Of a stretch of DNA of 10,880 bases, positions 1 to 6,981 are shown piece by piece; positions within the stretch are counted from its first letter, which is position 1, and each line of letters starts with the position of its first letter. Origin of the DNA: Candidatus Limnocylindria bacterium (lineage in GTDB: Bacteria > Chloroflexota > Limnocylindria > QHBO01). The stretch covers positions 1 to 10,880 of the forward strand of contig JASLBU010000047.1 of NCBI GenBank assembly GCA_030146365.1, in the 5' to 3' direction. The translations under genes were made by a program, and so were the position numbers. The notes under the pieces were generated by a model. The model did no database searches and was not told the origin of the DNA. It saw only the letters and a list, made by a program, of their open reading frames with translations.

Positions 1-1
1 C

Positions 2-601
2 ATGAGCCGCATCGGCGCGATCGAGCGTTCCACCACCGAGACCACGATCAGCATCCGGGTCGACCTGGACGGGACCGGGTCCGCGTCGGTCCAGTCGCCG
101 ATCGGGTTCCTGGATCACCTGCTCACGCTGCTGGCGCGTCATGCGCTCATCGACCTGGATGCCACGATCAGTGGCGACGTCCACATCGATGAGCACCACA
201 CGGTCGAGGACACGGCGCTGGTCCTCGGGCGTGCCATCGACCAGGCGCTCGGCGAACGCGCCGGCATCCGGCGCTACGGCGACGTGCGTCTGCCGATGGA
301 CGAGGCGCTGGCGCTGTGCGCGGTGGACCTGGGCGGGCGGGCGTACGCCGACGTCGAGCCGGTGCCGGACCCCCTGACCGCCGCGAACGCCTGGCTGGAG
401 CTGTGGCCGCACTTCGTGGAGACCCTGGCGCGCGAGGCGCGCGCCGCCATCCACCTCGAGGTGAGGAAGTCCCGCAGCACCCACCACCTCGTCGAGGGCG
501 GGGCGAAGGCACTCGCCCGTTCGCTGCGTCAGGCGTGGGAGATCGACCCGAGGATGGCGGGCCGCGACGACGTGCCGAGCAGCAAGGGAACGCTGCGGTG
601 A
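2..601 (+). CDS. hisB: Imidazoleglycerol-phosphate dehydratase (HisB)
   Basis: This enzyme dehydrates imidazole glycerol phosphate to imidazole acetol phosphate, a mid-pathway step of histidine biosynthesis in the cytoplasm. The 199-residue product has the usual length of a monofunctional bacterial HisB, with no phosphatase domain. Visible signatures are GFLDHLLTLLARH (35-47), DEHHTVEDTA (63-72) and STHHLVEGGAKALA (159-172); the two HHxxE blocks (H65, H66, E69 and H161, H162, E165) are the manganese-binding motifs of the two repeated half-domains. The C terminus PSSKGTL is also typical. The segment after the second HH block reads GGAKALA where the family commonly has an aromatic residue before KAL, a minor variation. 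The ATG sits in an ATGA tetranucleotide (2-5), so an upstream gene could end at TGA 3-5; this cannot be seen. Its TGA stop overlaps the hisH GTG start by 4 bases. Identification is firm. Confidence 0.97.
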   Translation: MSRIGAIERSTTETTISIRVDLDGTGSASVQSPIGFLDHLLTLLARHALIDLDATISGDVHIDEHHTVEDTALVLGRAIDQALGERAGIRRYGDVRLPMDEALALCAVDLGGRAYADVEPVPDPLTAANAWLELWPHFVETLAREARAAIHLEVRKSRSTHHLVEGGAKALARSLRQAWEIDPRMAGRDDVPSSKGTLR

Positions 602-1218
602 TCGCCATCGTCGACTATGGCGCGGGCAACACCCGCTCCGTCCTGCGGGCCTTCGCGGCCGTGGGTGCCGACGCCCGGCTGGTCGCCAGCGCCGAGGGCA
701 TCAGCGCGGCGGACCGCCTCGTCGTGCCGGGCGTCGGGGCGGCGCCGTCGGCCGTCGAGGCGCTGATGCGGGACGGCCTCTGGGAGCCGGTGCGGGCGTG
801 GGGTGCGGCCGGTCGACCGCTGCTGGGCGTCTGCCTGGGGGCGCAGCTGCTGCTCGAGGGCTCCGACGAGGGCGATGCGCCGGGGTTGGCGCTCGTCGGC
901 GGCCGCTGCCGCGCGTTTCCTCCGCCGGCAGGCGGCGGACCGCGACAGGTGCCGCACATCGGCTGGAACGAGGTCCGGCCGCGGAACGGCGGCCGCTTCG
1001 ACGCGTACTTCTCGCATGGCTACTGGCCGGACGCCGAGCCGGCCGTTGTGGCGGCCACGACGAGCATCGAGGGGTTCACCTTCCCCTCGATCCTGCGCTC
1101 CGGATCGCTGAGTGGGACGCAGTTCCACCCGGAGAAGAGCGGCCCGATCGGTCGCGCGGTCCTTCGCGCGTTCGCCACCGGGCGGCTGGACGCGGTCACG
1201 GCATCGGTGCCGGGCTGA
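598..1218 (+). CDS. hisH: Imidazole glycerol phosphate synthase, glutaminase subunit (HisH)
   Basis: HisH is the class I glutamine amidotransferase subunit that hydrolyses glutamine and channels ammonia to HisF in imidazole glycerol phosphate synthase. The 206-residue product begins IAIVDYGAGN and has the oxyanion-region motif PGVG (44-47), the nucleophile elbow GVCLGAQLL with Cys79, and QFHPEKS with His177 and Glu179 completing the triad. YFSHGYW (137-143) matches the family's YFVHSYY block with two changes. The start is GTG 598, which overlaps the hisB stop as GTGA. An AAGGGA ribosome-binding site at 584-589 lies 8 bases ahead and supports this start over a much longer in-frame extension into hisB. 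The stop TGA shares its last base with the hisA ATG. Its partner hisF is two genes downstream. Confidence 0.96.
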   Translation: MIAIVDYGAGNTRSVLRAFAAVGADARLVASAEGISAADRLVVPGVGAAPSAVEALMRDGLWEPVRAWGAAGRPLLGVCLGAQLLLEGSDEGDAPGLALVGGRCRAFPPPAGGGPRQVPHIGWNEVRPRNGGRFDAYFSHGYWPDAEPAVVAATTSIEGFTFPSILRSGSLSGTQFHPEKSGPIGRAVLRAFATGRLDAVTASVPG

Positions 1219-1946
1219 TGGAGCTGGTGTGCGCCATCGACCTGCTGGACGGCGGCGCGGTGCGGCTGGTGCAGGGCGACTACGACCGCAGGATCGACGC
1301 TCCCGCCAACGGGCCCGAGCTCGCCCGCCGGTTCGTGGCCGCGGGCTGCCGGCGACTCCACGTCGTCGACCTGGCGGGGGCACGCGCGGGGGCGCCCGCT
1401 CAGCTCGACACCCTCGCGGAGATCGCGGCGGCGGCCCGCGAGGAATCGGCCGGCGTACTGATCGAGGCGGGCGGCGGGCTTCGGAGCGACGCCGACGTGG
1501 ACGCCGTCCTCGCGATCGCCGACGAGGCGTTGCTGGGAACGGCGGCCATCGAGCGGCCCGGATTCCTGCGCGGCTGCGCCACGCGTCATCCCGGCCGCGT
1601 GGCGGCCTCCCTGGACCTGCGCGGCGGCCGGGCCGCCGTCGACGGCTGGTCCCGCGTCGCCGGCGACGGGCCGCTGGAGGCCGCGCGGCGCCTGCTCGAT
1701 GAGGGCGCCTCCCGGCTCATCGTCACCGAGACGAGCCGCGATGGCACGCTCGCCGGCCCGGACCTCGAACGCCTCGGGGAGCTCCGCTCCGCATTCCCCG
1801 AGGCGGTCCTGGTCGCCGCGGGCGGCGTCGGCTCGCTCGACGATCTGCGCGCGCTGCGCGACCTCGGCATGGACGGCGCGGTCGTGGGGCTGGCGCTGCT
1901 CACCGGCGCGGTCGATCCGGCCGAGGCCGTGGCGGTGCTGACGTGA
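1218..1946 (+). CDS. hisA: ProFAR isomerase (HisA)
   Basis: HisA catalyses the Amadori rearrangement of ProFAR to PRFAR, the substrate of HisF. The 242-residue product is a complete beta/alpha barrel of normal length. It starts with AIDLLDGGAVRLVQG, where Asp8 is the first catalytic acid. The second half carries SLDLRGG with Asp133, then VTETSRDGTLAGPD with Thr170 and Asp175. Phosphate-binding glycine motifs are seen at GGGLRS (85-90) and AGGVGS (201-206), one per half-barrel. The ATG at 1218 overlaps the hisH TGA by one base (TGATG), with no clear Shine-Dalgarno sequence, so translation is probably by coupling or re-initiation. No tryptophan gene is nearby, so there is no local hint of the dual HisA/TrpF activity known from actinobacterial PriA. 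HisF is the related barrel next door; the N-terminal motif and gene order separate the two. Confidence 0.96.
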   Translation: MELVCAIDLLDGGAVRLVQGDYDRRIDAPANGPELARRFVAAGCRRLHVVDLAGARAGAPAQLDTLAEIAAAAREESAGVLIEAGGGLRSDADVDAVLAIADEALLGTAAIERPGFLRGCATRHPGRVAASLDLRGGRAAVDGWSRVAGDGPLEAARRLLDEGASRLIVTETSRDGTLAGPDLERLGELRSAFPEAVLVAAGGVGSLDDLRALRDLGMDGAVVGLALLTGAVDPAEAVAVLT

Positions 1947-2749
1947 GCCTCCGAAAGCGGATCATCGCCTGCCTCGACGTGACGGACGGTCGCGTCGTGA
2001 AGGGGACCCGCTTCGTCGATCTCCTCGATGCCGGTGACCCGGTCGGGCTCGCCGCCAGGTACGCCGCGGAGGGCGCCGACGAGATCACGATCCTCGACAT
2101 TGGCGCGACGCGTGACGGTCGTCCGTCCCTGGTCGAGCTCATCGGCCGGGCTGCAGCGGCGCTCGACGTGCCGCTCGGCGTCGGCGGCGGCGTGGCCTCG
2201 CTCGCGGACGCTGCGGCGCTGCTGGACGCCGGCGCCGACAAGGTGGCCGTGAACAGCGCGGCCCTCCGCGATCCGGGACTCCTCGAGCGCCTCGCGGATC
2301 GGCTCGGCTCCCAGTCCGTCGTGGTCGCGATCGATGCGGCCGCGGCGCCCGGGGGTAGCTGGCGCGTCCGCCGGGTCGCCGGGACCGAGGAGACCGGCCG
2401 CGACGCGGTTGCCTGGGCTCGCGAGGCGGTCGAACGCGGCGCGGGCGAGATCCTGCTGACCAGCATCGACCGCGACGGCACCCGTGCCGGCTATGACCTG
2501 GCCCTGACCCGGGCGGTGTCGGACGCCGTGCGGGTGCCGGTGATCGCCTCTGGGGGCGGCGGCTCGCCGGCGGATGTCGTGGCGGTCCTCACACACGGCG
2601 GGGCGTCGGCGGCGCTGCTCGCCTCGACGCTCCACTTCGGACTGCTGGAGCTCGGCCCGCTCAAGGCGGAGCTGAGCGCGGCGGGGATCAGCATCCGACC
2701 GGTCGCGTCGGCCGTGACTGACGAGGAGGTCGCGGCATGGATTGGCTGA
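1943..2749 (+). CDS. hisF: Imidazole glycerol phosphate synthase, cyclase subunit (HisF)
   Basis: HisF uses ammonia from HisH to convert PRFAR into imidazole glycerol phosphate and AICAR, linking histidine to purine synthesis. The 268-residue product is slightly longer than the common 250-260. It shows RIIACLDVTDGRVVKG at its N terminus (Asp12 and Lys20 in the catalytic positions) and AID at 129-131, where Asp131 is the second catalytic acid. TSIDRDGTRAGYD (173-185) and SGGGGS (203-208) form the C-terminal phosphate site, with GVGGG at 79-83 as the other. The GTG start 1943 lies in a GTGA overlap with the hisA stop, and the reading frame begins with the canonical SLRKRIIACLD, so the start is well placed. 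The 3' end overlaps hisIE by 13 bases. The loop after Asp131 (AAAAPGGSW) is alanine-rich but of normal length. Confidence 0.96.
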   Translation: MSLRKRIIACLDVTDGRVVKGTRFVDLLDAGDPVGLAARYAAEGADEITILDIGATRDGRPSLVELIGRAAAALDVPLGVGGGVASLADAAALLDAGADKVAVNSAALRDPGLLERLADRLGSQSVVVAIDAAAAPGGSWRVRRVAGTEETGRDAVAWAREAVERGAGEILLTSIDRDGTRAGYDLALTRAVSDAVRVPVIASGGGGSPADVVAVLTHGGASAALLASTLHFGLLELGPLKAELSAAGISIRPVASAVTDEEVAAWIG

Positions 2750-3345
2750 ACGACAGACGTCCGGACTGGTCCCGCGGCGAGCTCCTGCCGGTTGTCGTGG
2801 CCGATGCGGCGGACGGAGCGCTCCTGATGCTGGCGTGGGCGAACAGAGACGCGCTTGCGGCAACGGAGGCGACCGGCGAGGCGCATTTCTGGTCGCGGTC
2901 CCGCGCGGAGCTGTGGCGCAAGGGCGCGACCAGTGGCAACGTCCTGCACGTCGAGGGCATCGGCGTGGACTGCGACCGCGATGCCATCACGTACCGGGTC
3001 CGGGCCAGCGGACCGGCGTGTCACACCGGGACGACATCCTGCTTCGATGAGGCGGCTCCGCCGTTCAGCCTGGCCTCATTGGCCCGGATCATCGACGATC
3101 GCCGCGAGGCCGACGCGCACACCTCGTACACGGCCTCGCTGCTCCGCGGCGGTCCGCGGCGGCCCGCCGAGAAGGTCACCGAGGAGGCGGGCGAGCTTTC
3201 AGCGGCCGCGTTGGTCGGTGGCGATGGCGAGGTCATCGCCGAGGCGGCCGACCTCTTCTACCACGCGCTCGTCCTCCTCGCGGCGCGCGGCATCCCGCTC
3301 GCCGACGTCGAGGCGGAGCTCGGCCGGCGTCATCGCGGGGGCTAG
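2737..3345 (+). CDS. hisIE: Bifunctional phosphoribosyl-AMP cyclohydrolase / phosphoribosyl-ATP pyrophosphatase (HisIE)
   Basis: This fusion performs the second and third steps of histidine synthesis: the HisE half removes pyrophosphate from PR-ATP and the HisI half opens the adenine ring of PR-AMP. Residues 1 to about 107 are HisI, with MLAWANRDAL, HFWSRSRAELWRKGATSGN and VDCDRDAITYRV. The metal ligands are Asp78, Cys79, Asp80 and Asp82, with cysteines 95 and 102 in ACHTGTTSCF. Residues from about 113 to 202 are HisE, with SYTASLL, RPAEKVTEEAGEL (the acidic metal-binding helix) and EAADLFYHALVLL. The start at ATG 2737 lies inside hisF and is fixed by a strong GAGGAGG site at 2723-2729, seven bases upstream. 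This is the last gene of the operon as seen here. Its TAG stop is part of a CTAG shared with the opposing gene, and no terminator hairpin is visible. Confidence 0.96.
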   Translation: MDWLNDRRPDWSRGELLPVVVADAADGALLMLAWANRDALAATEATGEAHFWSRSRAELWRKGATSGNVLHVEGIGVDCDRDAITYRVRASGPACHTGTTSCFDEAAPPFSLASLARIIDDRREADAHTSYTASLLRGGPRRPAEKVTEEAGELSAAALVGGDGEVIAEAADLFYHALVLLAARGIPLADVEAELGRRHRGG

Positions 3346-4685
3346 CCCTCGCTCACGACCTCGACGCTGCCCAGGTCCGCGGCGCGCAGATCACCGGCGA
3401 ACGAGGCGGCGTCACCCACGACCAGCACCAGCGACTTGTCCGGATGCACCAGCTCACGTGCGACGCGGTGCACGTCGGTCGGGGTCACCGCCTCGAGGCG
3501 GGACCGGTAGGCGTGCCACCAGTTGTCCGGCAGGTCGTAGATCGCCAGGGGCTCGATGGCCGAAGCGATGCCGCCGGTCGTCTCGAATCGCAGCGGGAAG
3601 ACGCCCACCATGAAGTCGCGCACCTCCCTGAGCTCGTCGTCGCCGGGCGGCGCCTCGCGGATGCGCTCCAGCTGGCCGAGCAGCTCTCGGATGGCGTCCA
3701 CGGTGACCTCCGTCTGGACCGCCGCGGTCGAGGTGAACGGCCCGCGGGCGCGACGGGGGTCGAAGGAGCAGCGTGCGCCGTAGGTGTAGCCCAGCTCCTC
3801 CCGAAGCCTCAGGTTCAGGCGGCTGCCGAAGACCCCCCCGAGCAGCGCCGCCATGACCATCGCAGGGAAGAAGCGCTCGTCATGCCGATGGATGCCCAGG
3901 TGACCGACGCGCAGCTCCGACTGCACGGATCCGGGCCGATCCACGACGACGACGCGACGGCCACCGCGCTGCCTCGGCTCGATCGTCCGGTGTCCGGGTC
4001 CGCGGCCGGCCCACTCGCCGAGCCGGCGCTGGACGGCGTCCAGCGCGTCGTCCGGATCGAACGAGCCCGCGACGATGATGTCGGCAACGTCCGGGGCGTA
4101 GCGGTCGGCGTGGAACGCCCGGACCGCGTCGATCGACAGCGGCTCAACCGTCTCTGGCCGGCCGGCCGAGAGGCGCCCATACGGAACCCCATCGGCGTAG
4201 ACCTCGGCGAGGAACCGCTCGTCGGCGAGCCGGCCGGGCTCGGCGCGCGCCTGGAGGATGTCGTTCAGGCGCTCCGACTTCAGGCGCTGGAACTCGGCCT
4301 CGTCGAGGCGAGGGCCGGTGAGCATGTCGGCCAGGAGCTCGAGGCCCGCCTCCAGCTTGTCGCCGAGCGCGAGGAACCCCGCGCGCGCGCTGTCCCACGA
4401 CGACTCGCTGCCGACCTCGATACCGAGCCGCTCGGTGGTCTCTGCGAAGGCCGCCGCGTCCAGGTCTCGCGTGCCGGTGACGAGCAGCTGCGCCGTGAGC
4501 GCCGCGATGCCGGCGTCAGCCTCCTCCTCGGCAGCGGCTCCGGCATCGGTCAGCAGATGGACGCTCACCAGCTCTCGGTCCGGCAGGGGCACCAGCCACA
4601 CGCCCAGGCCGTTCGGCAGTTCGTGGCGCACGACGTCCGGGAAGTGATAGGGCCGCGGCGCGGTGGCGGCCGGTCGCAGCGTCAT
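3342..4685 (-). CDS. M16 family peptidase-like protein, non-zinc (beta-type) subunit
   Basis: This 447-residue protein is an M16 (pitrilysin/processing peptidase) homologue with the usual two-domain length. The first domain starts around HELPNGLGVWLVPLPDRELV. Where active members have HxxEH, it reads GIAALTAQLL (59-68), with Ala62, Ala65 and Gln66 replacing His, Glu and His, so it should not bind catalytic zinc. The second domain has SRLNLRLREELGYTYG (288-303), including Arg295 and Tyr302, the Arg/Tyr pair that contacts substrate in M16B enzymes. The gene follows the zinc-bearing partner with an ATGA overlap (4682-4685), so the two are co-translated. Heterodimeric bacterial M16 pairs divide these motifs in the same way. 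There is no clear signal peptide, so a cytoplasmic location is likely, though the physiological substrate is unknown. The TAG stop overlaps the hisIE stop. The family call is firm; the role is inferred. Confidence 0.9.
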   Translation of the reverse strand: MTLRPAATAPRPYHFPDVVRHELPNGLGVWLVPLPDRELVSVHLLTDAGAAAEEEADAGIAALTAQLLVTGTRDLDAAAFAETTERLGIEVGSESSWDSARAGFLALGDKLEAGLELLADMLTGPRLDEAEFQRLKSERLNDILQARAEPGRLADERFLAEVYADGVPYGRLSAGRPETVEPLSIDAVRAFHADRYAPDVADIIVAGSFDPDDALDAVQRRLGEWAGRGPGHRTIEPRQRGGRRVVVVDRPGSVQSELRVGHLGIHRHDERFFPAMVMAALLGGVFGSRLNLRLREELGYTYGARCSFDPRRARGPFTSTAAVQTEVTVDAIRELLGQLERIREAPPGDDELREVRDFMVGVFPLRFETTGGIASAIEPLAIYDLPDNWWHAYRSRLEAVTPTDVHRVARELVHPDKSLVLVVGDAASFAGDLRAADLGSVEVVSEG

Positions 4686-5962
4686 GCCGGCGCCGCCTCC
4701 GCCGGGACGTAGCCGAGGACGACGCGGTTGTCACGGACGATCGACTCGGCCAGCGCGGCCTTCACCGCGTCGGCGTCGACGGCCGCGTAGCGGCTCACTT
4801 CGACGTTGATGCGCCCCGGGTCGTCGAAGAGGCAGGTATACATGCTCAGCCGGTCGGCGCGCTCTCCGATGCGCTCGAGCGACGCCGCCGAGCGGCTGGC
4901 CTGGAGGTTCCGAACCCGCTCGAGGTCCTCCGGCGACGGCCCTTCGACCGCGAGCCGGTCGATCTCGGCGACGAGCGCCGCCTCGAGGGTCTCGGGGGCG
5001 ATGCCGGGCCGGGCTGTGGAGAAGACGACGAACATGCTCGCCCCACCGACGATGGGGAACACGAAGACGCTCACGTCCTGCGCGAGCCGCTGCTCCCGGA
5101 CGAGCGCTGCGTACAGCCGCGAGGCGCGACCCGTGCCCAAGATGTCGGCCGCGACATCGAAGGGGTCAAAGGCCTCCGAGCCGAACGGAGGGATGCGGTG
5201 GGCGAGGTATACCCGCGGCAGGGGCACCTTGTCGGGCACCGTCTCGCGGACCTCGCCGCCCATGCTGGCGGGGACCGTCATGTCGGGCGGGGACGGGAGT
5301 GACGGATTCGCCGGGATGGGGCCGAAGTGCCGCGCCACCATCTCGCGCGCGGCCGCCGGCTCGAAGTCGCCGGCGATGGTGAGCACGGCGTTGTTCGGGG
5401 CGTAGTAGGTGGCGAAGAAGTCCCGCACGTCGTCCAGTGATGCGGCGGAAAGATCCTCCATCGAGCCGATGGTCGAGTGGTGGTACGGGTGGCCCTCGGG
5501 GTAGACGAGCGCCTGCATGCGCTCGTCCCAGTCGCCGTACGGCTGGTTGTCGACGCTCCAGCGCCGCTCGTTCTTCACGACGTCGCGCTGGTTGTCGAGC
5601 TTCTCCTGCGTCATCGCCGGCAGCAGGCTCGCCATCCGGTCCGACTCCAGCCACAGCGCCAGCTCCAGCTCGTGGCCCGGGAGCGTCTCGAAGTAGTTGG
5701 TGCGATCCAGCCAGGTCGAGGCGTTCAGGGTCCCGCCTGCCCCCTGGACGAGGCTGAAGTGCTGCCCCTTCTCGACGTTCGCGGACCCCTGGAACATCAT
5801 GTGCTCGAACAGGTGCGCGAAGCCGGTCTTGCCTGATTTCTCGTGCCGGCTGCCCACGTCGTACCAGAGGTTCACCGCCACCAGCGGCGCGCGCGGATCA
5901 CGCGACAGGACGACGCGCAGCCCGTTGTCGAGGGCGTACCGATCGATCGGAATCTCCGCCAC
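4682..5962 (-). CDS. M16 family zinc metallopeptidase, catalytic subunit
   Basis: This 426-residue protein has the inverted zinc motif of M16 peptidases: GFAHLFEHMMF at 47-57, with His50, Glu53 and His54. The downstream acidic ligand is probably Glu132 in VVKNERR, about 78 residues later as expected. WLDRTNYFETLP (84-95) and PYHHSTIG are further family landmarks. In the second domain the segment LVREQRLAQDVS (287-298) has Gln where the next gene's product has the Tyr of the Arg/Tyr pair, so this subunit likely relies on its partner for substrate contacts. The start is GTG 5962, with an AGGGAG-type ribosome-binding site about eight bases upstream and the family-typical N terminus IDRYALDNGLRVVL just after it. 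No signal peptide is evident. It is first in a two-gene operon; the next gene overlaps it by 4 bases. Function is probably peptide or protein-fragment degradation, with substrates unknown. Confidence 0.93.
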   Translation of the reverse strand: MAEIPIDRYALDNGLRVVLSRDPRAPLVAVNLWYDVGSRHEKSGKTGFAHLFEHMMFQGSANVEKGQHFSLVQGAGGTLNASTWLDRTNYFETLPGHELELALWLESDRMASLLPAMTQEKLDNQRDVVKNERRWSVDNQPYGDWDERMQALVYPEGHPYHHSTIGSMEDLSAASLDDVRDFFATYYAPNNAVLTIAGDFEPAAAREMVARHFGPIPANPSLPSPPDMTVPASMGGEVRETVPDKVPLPRVYLAHRIPPFGSEAFDPFDVAADILGTGRASRLYAALVREQRLAQDVSVFVFPIVGGASMFVVFSTARPGIAPETLEAALVAEIDRLAVEGPSPEDLERVRNLQASRSAASLERIGERADRLSMYTCLFDDPGRINVEVSRYAAVDADAVKAALAESIVRDNRVVLGYVPAEAAPA

Positions 5963-6003
5963 CGCGTGTCTCCCTGGGAGTGACCGGCATCGCCGGCCGG
6001 GTA

Positions 6004-6042
6004 GGAAACGACGGGCGCCGCGCGCAGGACGGAGCCCGTCGT
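6004..6042 (-). terminator. Probable intrinsic terminator downstream of tRNA-Lys
   Basis: A perfect 9-base-pair inverted repeat joins 6008-6016 (ACGACGGGC) to 6034-6042 (GCCCGTCGT), with a 17-base loop. Read on the minus strand it is followed by a short T run (TTTCC), the usual polarity for a terminator of the tRNA-Lys transcript. It lies between the tRNA and the M16 operon, so it would insulate them. The T run is short, so termination may be partial. Confidence 0.6.
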
Positions 6043-6056
6043 CGTCTGGGTCGGTG

Positions 6057-6131
6057 TGGCGAGCGCGGAGGGATTCGAACCCACAACCTAAGGATTAAGA
6101 GTCCTTTGCTCTGCCGTTGAGCTACGCGCCC
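6057..6131 (-). tRNA. tRNA-Lys (anticodon CTT)
   Basis: Read on the minus strand, all arms fold. The 7-bp acceptor stem is GGGCGCG with CGCGCTC (one G-U pair). The D arm is GCTC/GAGC, and the anticodon arm is AAGGA/TCCTT around the loop CTCTTAA, giving anticodon CTT for lysine AAG codons. The T loop TTCGAAT sits on a 5-bp stem with one U-U mismatch at positions 50-64. The discriminator is G and the 3' CCA is encoded (6057-6059). The body without discriminator and CCA is 71 nt (6061-6131). The gene stands alone between the M16 operon and the DUF3105 gene. Confidence 0.95.
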
Positions 6132-6137
6132 GCCGAG

Positions 6138-6166
6138 ATGATGCCCGAGCCCGTTGGCCCGGTCAA
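6138..6166 (-). promoter_or_regulatory. Promoter of tRNA-Lys
   Basis: On the minus strand a -35 box TTGACC (6161-6166, 5 of 6 consensus bases) is followed after exactly 17 bases by CATCAT (6138-6143, 4 of 6). The predicted start of transcription falls within a few bases of the mature tRNA 5' end at 6131. This is the only promoter in the window with a recognisable -35 box at ideal spacing, which suits a strong stable-RNA promoter. Confidence 0.6.
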
Positions 6167-6174
6167 CCGACGGG
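6150..6174 (-). terminator. Weak candidate hairpin after the DUF3105 gene
   Basis: An imperfect 8-bp inverted repeat pairs 6150-6157 with 6167-6174 around a 9-base loop. In the minus-strand RNA it has one A-C mismatch. It starts 10 bases after the DUF3105 stop, where a terminator would be expected, but no T run follows it. It also covers the -35 box of tRNA-Lys. It may be only a chance GC-rich repeat. Confidence 0.3.
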
Positions 6175-6183
6175 CAAGGGCCG

Positions 6184-6861
6184 TTACGGCGGGCCGGGAC
6201 CCCCGTTCGGCTCGGGTGCGATCCCGTAGTGCTCGCGCGCGAAGGCGTCGATCGCCGAGGTGTCCGCCTCCTCCAACTCGAGCATCCAGTTCCAGGCGGT
6301 CGCCACGACGGGGCTGGGCAGCGGCTCGTCACCGCCCCACGGCGAAAGGAGGAACTTGAACCGCCCGCTGATGCCGCTCGACACCTGGGTCGTCACGTAC
6401 CGCGCCATCGCCTCCACGCCGTCGCCCTCGACCGCCTGGGGGTCGTACCAGATCACGATCCCGCCGTGCTCGAGGTTGTGGATGAGCTGCGACTCGTTCT
6501 GCGGCGTCTCGTACACCCCCCAGTTGTTCGGGGTGTTCCAGTGCGGGCCGGACGTCGCCGGCAGCGAGGAGTACGGGTCCGCGCCGGCCTCGCAGGAGGC
6601 CGGATCCGCCCGGCAGCTCGCGCCGTCGGTCACGTGAGTCTGTCCGTCGTCGGTGATACGGACGCCGGCGTCCGGGTTCGGCCCGGATCCGAGCAGGAGC
6701 ACGAGGCCGATGATCACGGCCCCGACGAGGAGCACGCCCCCGATCGCCAGGAGCCGCCAGTCGGGGAGCGAGACGCCGGTCGGCTCGTCGATCCGTCGGT
6801 TCAGGGCATCCGCGCTGGCGCGCTCGCGCCGCTGGATGCCGGAGGTGCGTCGTTTGGCCAT
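6184..6861 (-). CDS. DUF3105 domain membrane-anchored protein
   Basis: The 225-residue product has a basic N terminus (KRR, RRER), one membrane segment at about 35-58 and no cleavable signal, so the rest (59-225) is probably outside the membrane. The outer part matches DUF3105: DDGQTHVTDG (71-80), SGPHWNTP (104-111), WGVYETP (114-120) and IHNLEHGGIVIWYDP (127-141). His76, His107, His128, Glu131 and His132 stand in the family's most conserved spots and look like a possible metal site. Cys83 and Cys90 could form a disulfide. The biochemical function of DUF3105 is not known to me. The ATG at 6861 has no Shine-Dalgarno sequence. A TATCCT box ends 9 bases before it, suggesting leaderless or near-leaderless transcription. 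A far longer open frame runs upstream, but it crosses the divergent genes and is rejected. It stands alone, divergent from the holin-like gene. Confidence 0.85.
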   Translation of the reverse strand: MAKRRTSGIQRRERASADALNRRIDEPTGVSLPDWRLLAIGGVLLVGAVIIGLVLLLGSGPNPDAGVRITDDGQTHVTDGASCRADPASCEAGADPYSSLPATSGPHWNTPNNWGVYETPQNESQLIHNLEHGGIVIWYDPQAVEGDGVEAMARYVTTQVSSGISGRFKFLLSPWGGDEPLPSPVVATAWNWMLELEEADTSAIDAFAREHYGIAPEPNGGPGPP

Positions 6862-6870
6862 TGGCCGCAG

Positions 6871-6876
6871 AGGATA
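6871..6876 (-). promoter_or_regulatory. -10 box of the DUF3105 gene
   Basis: The minus strand reads TATCCT at 6876-6871, ending 9 bases before the ATG. No ribosome-binding site lies between. No good -35 box is seen about 17 bases further upstream. Position and TAnnnT pattern resemble leaderless promoters known from actinobacteria and Deinococcus. Confidence 0.4.
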
Positions 6877-6915
6877 GCGGAGGAGCCGACCGCCCGCCGT
6901 GCCACCGGATGTGCT

Positions 6916-6927
6916 CGTTGGTAGAAT
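6916..6927 (+). promoter_or_regulatory. Extended -10 promoter of the holin-like/DUF3618-like operon
   Basis: TTGGTAGAAT contains TGG followed by TAGAAT (6922-6927), an extended -10 element. No convincing -35 box is seen, as is common with extended -10 promoters. The start would lie near 6934, leaving a leader of about 48 bases. Ten bases (CGTTGGTAGA) recur exactly ahead of the tRNA-Leu gene at 8065-8074. Confidence 0.6.
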
Positions 6928-6935
6928 CCTCGAGC

Positions 6936-6960
6936 CGCGCGCCTCTCCCCGGGGCGCGCG
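6936..6960 (+). other. GC-only hairpin in the 5' leader of the holin-like gene
   Basis: An 8-bp perfect stem made only of G-C pairs joins 6936-6943 to 6953-6960 around a 9-base loop. It sits between the predicted transcription start and the GGAGGA ribosome-binding site at 6973-6978. It could stabilise the mRNA 5' end or tune translation. No T run follows, so it is not an obvious attenuator. Confidence 0.45.
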
Positions 6961-6981
6961 ATGTTTCGATCCGGAGGAACG

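Noticed and set aside
3444..4712. Long open frame of 422 codons on the plus strand opposite the second M16 gene
   Set aside because: It is an antisense shadow of a GC-rich gene. The translation is Arg/Ala/Val-rich without family motifs, while the minus strand encodes a clear M16 domain.
5697..6098. Plus-strand frame ending RRDSNPQPKD
   Set aside because: The end is the antisense translation of tRNA-Lys, a familiar false gene; the rest is opposite the M16 gene.
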